Shown: piece by piece, positions 60,827 to 64,000 of the stretch
How the letters are laid out: each line of letters opens with the position of its first letter
How positions within the stretch are numbered: position 1 is the first letter of the stretch
DNA from: Amarobacillus sp046328225
GTDB lineage: Bacteria > Chloroflexota > Dehalococcoidia > Tepidiformales > Tepidiformaceae
DNA: 64,000 bases
Reading direction: 5' to 3'
Assembly (NCBI GenBank): GCA_046328225.1
Contig: JAXLWZ010000007.1
Location: 1 to 64,000 of the forward strand
Program-made: the position numbers and the translations under genes
The notes under the pieces: model-generated
Databases searched by the model: none
What the model was told of the DNA's origin: nothing
What the model saw: the letters and a program-made list of their open reading frames with translations, nothing else

Positions 60827-61380
60827 CGGTGACGTTCGTGACGGGCGGCGCGCGCAGCGGCAAGAGCGCCTTCGCCGAGCGCGTCGCGGCGGAATCCGGG
60901 CTGCCGGTGGTGTACATCGCGACGATGCAGCCGGGCGACGACGAGCTGGTGGCACGGGTGGCGCGGCATCGGGCCCGGCGCCCCGCGCACTGGCGCACGG
61001 TCGAAGCACCGTTGGAGCTGGCGGCCGCGATCCGGGACGCGCCGCCGGGGGAGCTGCTGCTGGTGGACTGCCTCAGCCTCTGGGTGGCGAACGTGATCTT
61101 CGCGGCCGTGCCGGACCCCGAGGCCGACGCCGCGACGTTCGAGGCCGCCATCGACCGCTGCCTGGAGCTGGGGCGCGAAGCGGCGGAAGCGCTGGGCGCG
61201 CGACCCGGCCCGGCGGTGATCGTGACCAATGAAGCCGGGTCGGGAATCGTGCCGGCGGGGGCACTTTCGCGGTACTACCGGGACGCGCTGGGGCTGGTGA
61301 ACCAGCAGTTCGCGGCGGCCGCGGACGAGGCGTTCGTGCTCATTTCGGGGATGCCGCTGCGGCTCAAGCCGGGGGCTTGA
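60823..61380 (+). CDS. cobU: adenosylcobinamide kinase / guanylyltransferase
   Basis: CobU phosphorylates adenosylcobinamide and transfers GMP to it. The 185-residue protein begins VTFVTGGARSGKSAFAERVA (P-loop at 8-15), has VYIATMQPGDDELVARVARH with the guanylylated His, LLLVDCLSLWVANV, and VTNEAGSGIVPAGALSRYYR. Last gene of the operon; overlaps cobQ by four bases. Confidence 0.95.
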   Translation: MTVTFVTGGARSGKSAFAERVAAESGLPVVYIATMQPGDDELVARVARHRARRPAHWRTVEAPLELAAAIRDAPPGELLLVDCLSLWVANVIFAAVPDPEADAATFEAAIDRCLELGREAAEALGARPGPAVIVTNEAGSGIVPAGALSRYYRDALGLVNQQFAAAADEAFVLISGMPLRLKPGA

Positions 61381-61461
61381 AGGGTCGGCGCCGCTCGCTT
61401 ACGATTAATAAGAAGAGGCGTCCAAACTCGGTGCGCCCGCAACTACTTTTGGAGGCGCCCG

Positions 61462-62517
61462 ATGGAACTCGGGATCTATTCTTTCGCCGATACAGCCGTG
61501 AACCCGGAGACGGGACGGCGGCTGAACCAGGATCAGCGCATTCGCGATTTGGTCGAGGAGATCGAGTTGGCGGACGCCGTGGGGCTCGATGTCTTTGGCG
61601 TCGGGGAGCACCACCGCCCGGACTTCGCGGTGAGTGCGCCGGCGATCGTGCTCGCGGCGGCGGCGGCGCGCACGAAGCAGATCCGCCTGACGAGCGCGGT
61701 GACGGTGCTCGGTTCGGAAGACCCGGTGCGGGTGTTCCAACACTTCGCCACGATCGACGCGGTCTCGAACGGGCGGGCGGAGATCATGGCCGGGCGCGGG
61801 TCGTTCCTGGAGTCGTTCCCGCTCTTCGGGTACGACCTGGACGACTATGACAGCCTGTTCGCGGAGAAGCTGGAGCTGCTGCTCAAGGTGCGCGACGAGG
61901 AGGTCGTGACCTGGCAGGGGCGGCACCGGGCGGCCATCCCGGGGCGCGGCGTGTATCCGCGGCCGGTGCAGCAGCCCTTGCCGGTGTGGCTCGCGATCGG
62001 CGGGAATCACTCGTCGGCGACGCGGGCCGCGCGCTTGGGGCTGCCGCTGGCGCTGGCGATCATCGGGGGGATGCCGGAGCGGTTCGCGCCGGTGACGGAG
62101 TACTACCGCCGGGAGTTCGCGCGCAGCGGCCAGGCGGGGGCCTCGACGGTGGGCATCAACTCGCTCGGGTACGTGGCCGATACGGGGGAGCAGGCGGCGG
62201 CGGAGTGGTTCCCTTCGTACCAGGCGCTCTTCACGCAGCTCGGGCGCGAACGGGGCTGGGCGCCGACGACGCGTGCGGACTTCGATGCGCAACGATCGCC
62301 GCGGGGGGCGCTGGTGGTGGGCAGCCCGGAGGACGTGACGGAGAAGATCCTGTTCGAGCATTCGCTGTTCGGGAACGAGCGGTTCCTGCTGCAGATGGAC
62401 ATCGGCTGGATGCCGCACGCGAAGGTAATGCACGCGATCGAGCTGCTGGGCACGAAGGTGGCGCCGGCGGTGCGCGCACGGCTCGCGGAGCGGGAAGTGG
62501 CGGCGCCGCGTGCCTGA
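61462..62517 (+). CDS. LLM class flavin-dependent oxidoreductase
   Basis: A 351-residue luciferase-like protein preceded by TTTTGGAGG. MELGIYSFADTAV opens it, then DVFGVGEHHRPDFAVSAPAI, TSAVTVLGSEDPVRVFQHFA, GRAEIMAGRGSFLESFPLFG and LPVWLAIGGNHSSATRAARL. GEHHRPD is characteristic of the FMN-dependent LLM subgroup. It begins about 80 bases after cobU and is probably a separate unit. Substrate unknown. Confidence 0.9.
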   Translation: MELGIYSFADTAVNPETGRRLNQDQRIRDLVEEIELADAVGLDVFGVGEHHRPDFAVSAPAIVLAAAAARTKQIRLTSAVTVLGSEDPVRVFQHFATIDAVSNGRAEIMAGRGSFLESFPLFGYDLDDYDSLFAEKLELLLKVRDEEVVTWQGRHRAAIPGRGVYPRPVQQPLPVWLAIGGNHSSATRAARLGLPLALAIIGGMPERFAPVTEYYRREFARSGQAGASTVGINSLGYVADTGEQAAAEWFPSYQALFTQLGRERGWAPTTRADFDAQRSPRGALVVGSPEDVTEKILFEHSLFGNERFLLQMDIGWMPHAKVMHAIELLGTKVAPAVRARLAEREVAAPRA

Positions 62518-62674
62518 AACGATGCGCCGATCCGCGAAAAAGGGCGCGACGTGCGGGCGCGAACGTGGTACGTTCGATGCAGGTACCCCGCGATCCATCG
62601 GCCCCGGCGCTGCTTGGGCTCTCGTCACTGGCGTTCGATGACCGTAGGAACCAATCTTTAGGAGGTCGTCGACA

Positions 62675-63127
62675 CTGTTCAGCGACAAAGTTCTCACGTG
62701 CGCCGATTGCGGCGCGGCATTCACCTTCACGGCCGGCGAGCAGGAATTCCATGCGTCGAAGGGCTTCACGAGCGAGCCCCGGCGCTGCCCGAGCTGCCGG
62801 CAGGCCCGGCGCGGGAGCGAAGGCGGCGGCGGCCGTGGCTTCGGCGGCGGCGGTTCGCGCGAGATGTTCGACGCGACCTGCGCTTCGTGCGGCAAGAACG
62901 CGAAGGTCCCCTTCCAGCCTCGCGGTGACCGGCCCGTCTACTGCAGCGATTGCTTCCAGTCGCAGCCCCGCACGGGCGGCGGCGGCGGTGGTGGCGGCTA
63001 CGGCGGCGGCGGCAGCCGCGGTGGTGGCGGCGGCTACGGCGGTGGCGGCTACGGCGGCGGCGGCGGTGGCCGCGATCGTGGCGGCTACGGCGGTGGCGGC
63101 GGCGGTGGCCGCGATCGCCGCTGGTAA
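62675..63127 (+). CDS. zinc-ribbon protein with Gly-rich tail, probable CTG start
   Basis: The protein of about 150 residues carries two CxxC zinc-ribbon modules. The first is VLTCADCGAAFTFTAGEQEF with RRCPSC; the second is ATCASCGKNAKVPFQPRGDR with VYCSDCF. A tail of GGGGYGG repeats with a few Arg/Asp and a final RDRRW follows. Homologues of this widespread family begin two to four residues before DK-LTC-DCG. In this frame there is no ATG, GTG or TTG there, but CTG at 62675 lies nine bases after AGGAGG, so CTG is the likely start; the next ATG (62864) would lose the first zinc module. The Gly-rich tail suggests RNA binding, by analogy only. Confidence 0.8.
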   Translation: MFSDKVLTCADCGAAFTFTAGEQEFHASKGFTSEPRRCPSCRQARRGSEGGGGRGFGGGGSREMFDATCASCGKNAKVPFQPRGDRPVYCSDCFQSQPRTGGGGGGGGYGGGGSRGGGGGYGGGGYGGGGGGRDRGGYGGGGGGGRDRRW

Positions 63128-63156
63128 TCCCTCTCACCCTTCCCGGTGACCAACGA

Positions 63157-63192
63157 ACGGCCCGCCCGGCTTCGGCCCGGCGGGCCGTTTTG
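63157..63192 (+). terminator. intrinsic terminator with UUCG loop
   Basis: ACGGCCCGCC pairs with GGCGGGCCGT. After one mismatch, GGC-TTCG-GCC forms the very stable C(UUCG)G tetraloop, and TTTT follows. It lies 30 bases after the zinc-ribbon gene's stop. Confidence 0.88.
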
Positions 63193-63193
63193 T

Positions 63194-63222
63194 CAGTGCT
63201 GAGTGCTGGGTGCTGAGGGCTC
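63194..63222. repeat. GTGCTGAGTGCTG repeat module
   Basis: CAGTGCTGAGTGCTGGGTGC and TGAGGG repeat the module seen at 26.08 and 45.01 kb. It lies just after the terminator, at the boundary to the AT-richer segment. Confidence 0.5.
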
Positions 63223-63338
63223 ATGCAGCTGGAGCTGGTCCAGCAGCGGACCGCCGGTTGGGTCCGCCGGAGCGACAGCCGCAGGAAGAAGACGCTGGAG
63301 TTAGTGTCGCGACCGCTCTCGCTTGGTTAAGGGTTCAA

Positions 63339-64000
63339 TCAGTTGATCCCAAACCACCCTTGGTACCATGCTCGCTTCCGGCCTTCGATTGGCTTGCAGG
63401 CGTCAATGATCGCCCAGGCTATGGGTACATTGTGGACTTTGTCCAAGCTAACTTTGGCGACGGAGGCTGACTTCCCGTCCGGGCCGATCTTCTCGAACAG
63501 GAATCGCCCCTGATTGACCGTTACCACATCGAACTCTGTCCACCTGAACGTTTTCTCACCAACGCTGACAGAGTTCGCGGAAAGATACAGTGTTCCTAGT
63601 TGAAGAGGCTCGTCTCGAAGGAATCTCTCCTTCTCCTTTGGCCAGACATATTCCCAGAGCACATCTGACATATACCTCGAGATTTGGGCAACAATCTCGA
63701 CGTCATTAGTCTTGTTCTTATTGAATTGTTCGTACATGGTGTGTAAGCGCTTGCCATCTCCATCGTATATGACTATTGTTAACTCTGAATACGTATACGT
63801 AAAGTTACTAGAATGGTGTACAATGTTCTCCGTGTAAGACCACGGCGATCTGAAATCGACCAGGATTTTGGCATCCTGTCCCTTGGATAGTGCTAACCCG
63901 CGCTCCATGAACCATAGCCGCGACTTCCACCACAAAGAACCTTGCCTCTTCTCGGACAAGCACTCTCCCAGACCCAGCTGCTCGACTGTCGTCAATGCGA
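63339..64000 (-). CDS. DUF6585-like protein in AT-richer DNA, N-terminus beyond window
   Basis: An open frame runs from the right window edge to a stop at 63339, about 220 codons. The possible TTG at 63995 is probably internal, so the gene is partial at its 5' end. The sequence contains SLWWKSRLWFMERGLALSKG, ELTIVIYDGDGKRL, DVEIVAQISRYMSDVLWEYV and FRWTEFDVVTVNQGRFLFEK, a beta-rich PH-like layout reminiscent of DUF6585 proteins, which I assign weakly. Base composition is much closer to 45-50% GC than the rest, with A/T-ending codons, suggesting recent transfer. Immediately left (63223-63338) I see no feature. Confidence 0.6.
   Translation of the reverse strand, partial: ALTTVEQLGLGECLSEKRQGSLWWKSRLWFMERGLALSKGQDAKILVDFRSPWSYTENIVHHSSNFTYTYSELTIVIYDGDGKRLHTMYEQFNKNKTNDVEIVAQISRYMSDVLWEYVWPKEKERFLRDEPLQLGTLYLSANSVSVGEKTFRWTEFDVVTVNQGRFLFEKIGPDGKSASVAKVSLDKVHNVPIAWAIIDACKPIEGRKRAWYQGWFGIN

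Noticed and set aside
58463..61009. Long minus-strand open frame opposite cobD-cobQ-cobU
   Set aside because: The plus strand carries recognised cobalamin genes with catalytic motifs; the antisense translation has none.
61377..61850. Open frame overlapping the end of cobU and the LLM gene
   Set aside because: Arg/Gly-rich, out of frame with the LLM gene that has a GGAGG site and family motifs.
62980..63120. Gly-codon repeat as a microsatellite or mobile repeat
   Set aside because: It is the in-frame Gly-rich tail of the zinc-ribbon protein.

Overview
The window is very GC-rich (except its last ~0.7 kb) and reads like a Chloroflexota chromosome, probably near the Dehalococcoidia/Tepidiformia. 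This is an inference from gene content: many lipoproteins with Pro/Thr linkers, tandem sortases, DUF4389 membrane proteins, LLM-class flavin/F420-type oxidoreductases, several enoyl-CoA hydratase relatives, and a CbiZ-type corrinoid salvage operon. No rRNA, tRNA, phage, transposase or CRISPR array was recognised.

Layout. 1-7.9 kb: cell-surface block with secreted proteins, lipoproteins, a RodZ-like HTH membrane protein, two tandem sortases and a DegT aminotransferase. 7.9-12.2 kb: two DUF4389 proteins, purQ, and an Hcp1-like protein coupled to a Tat-exported barrel protein. 12.2-18.4 kb: a methyltransferase and a lipoprotein (both frame-disrupted), a surface protein, an MFS transporter and a small membrane protein. 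18.4-18.95 kb: an array of four 34-bp palindromes. 18.95-23.6 kb: a membrane Fe-S oxidoreductase (ETF:menaquinone type), an HExxH lipoprotein and an enoyl-CoA hydratase. About 23.27-30.01 kb: a block in which every gene is broken into frames; I could still recognise an APC permease, a DUF2851 protein, a methyltransferase, a glycosyltransferase and a hexapeptide acyltransferase. Where frames can be followed, the breaks look like single-base deletions, so unpolished consensus is more likely than real decay. 30-51.7 kb: queC, DinB-like protein, globin-coupled chemoreceptor, D-Ala-D-Ala carboxypeptidase, dnaJ, acyl-CoA-type enzymes, a molybdenum hydroxylase with moaD and moaC, a thiolase-like/DUF35 pair and a Nudix hydrolase. 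51.7-61.4 kb: cobalamin riboswitch followed by btuF-btuC-btuD-cbiZ-cobT-cobS-cbiB-cobD-cobQ-cobU, each junction overlapping by 1-4 bases. 61.4-64 kb: an LLM oxidoreductase, a Gly-rich zinc-ribbon protein with a probable CTG start, and an AT-richer, probably foreign gene cut by the window edge.

How the genes work together. The B12 operon imports corrinoids, hydrolyses cobinamide side chains (CbiZ), and rebuilds the nucleotide loop. The acyl-CoA enzymes with the membrane Fe-S protein suggest beta-oxidation-type electron flow to menaquinone. The sortases and C-terminally anchored Pro/Thr-rich proteins suggest a sortase-processed cell surface.

The most unusual signal outside the genes is a mosaic family of intergenic repeats. 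It combines purine tracts placed directly after stop codons, GGTTCGAGGCTCGAG-type tracts, GGGAACTGGGAAC tracts, GTGCTGAGTGCTGAG tracts and GGGCAACCCC palindromes, and it recurs at about nine loci.
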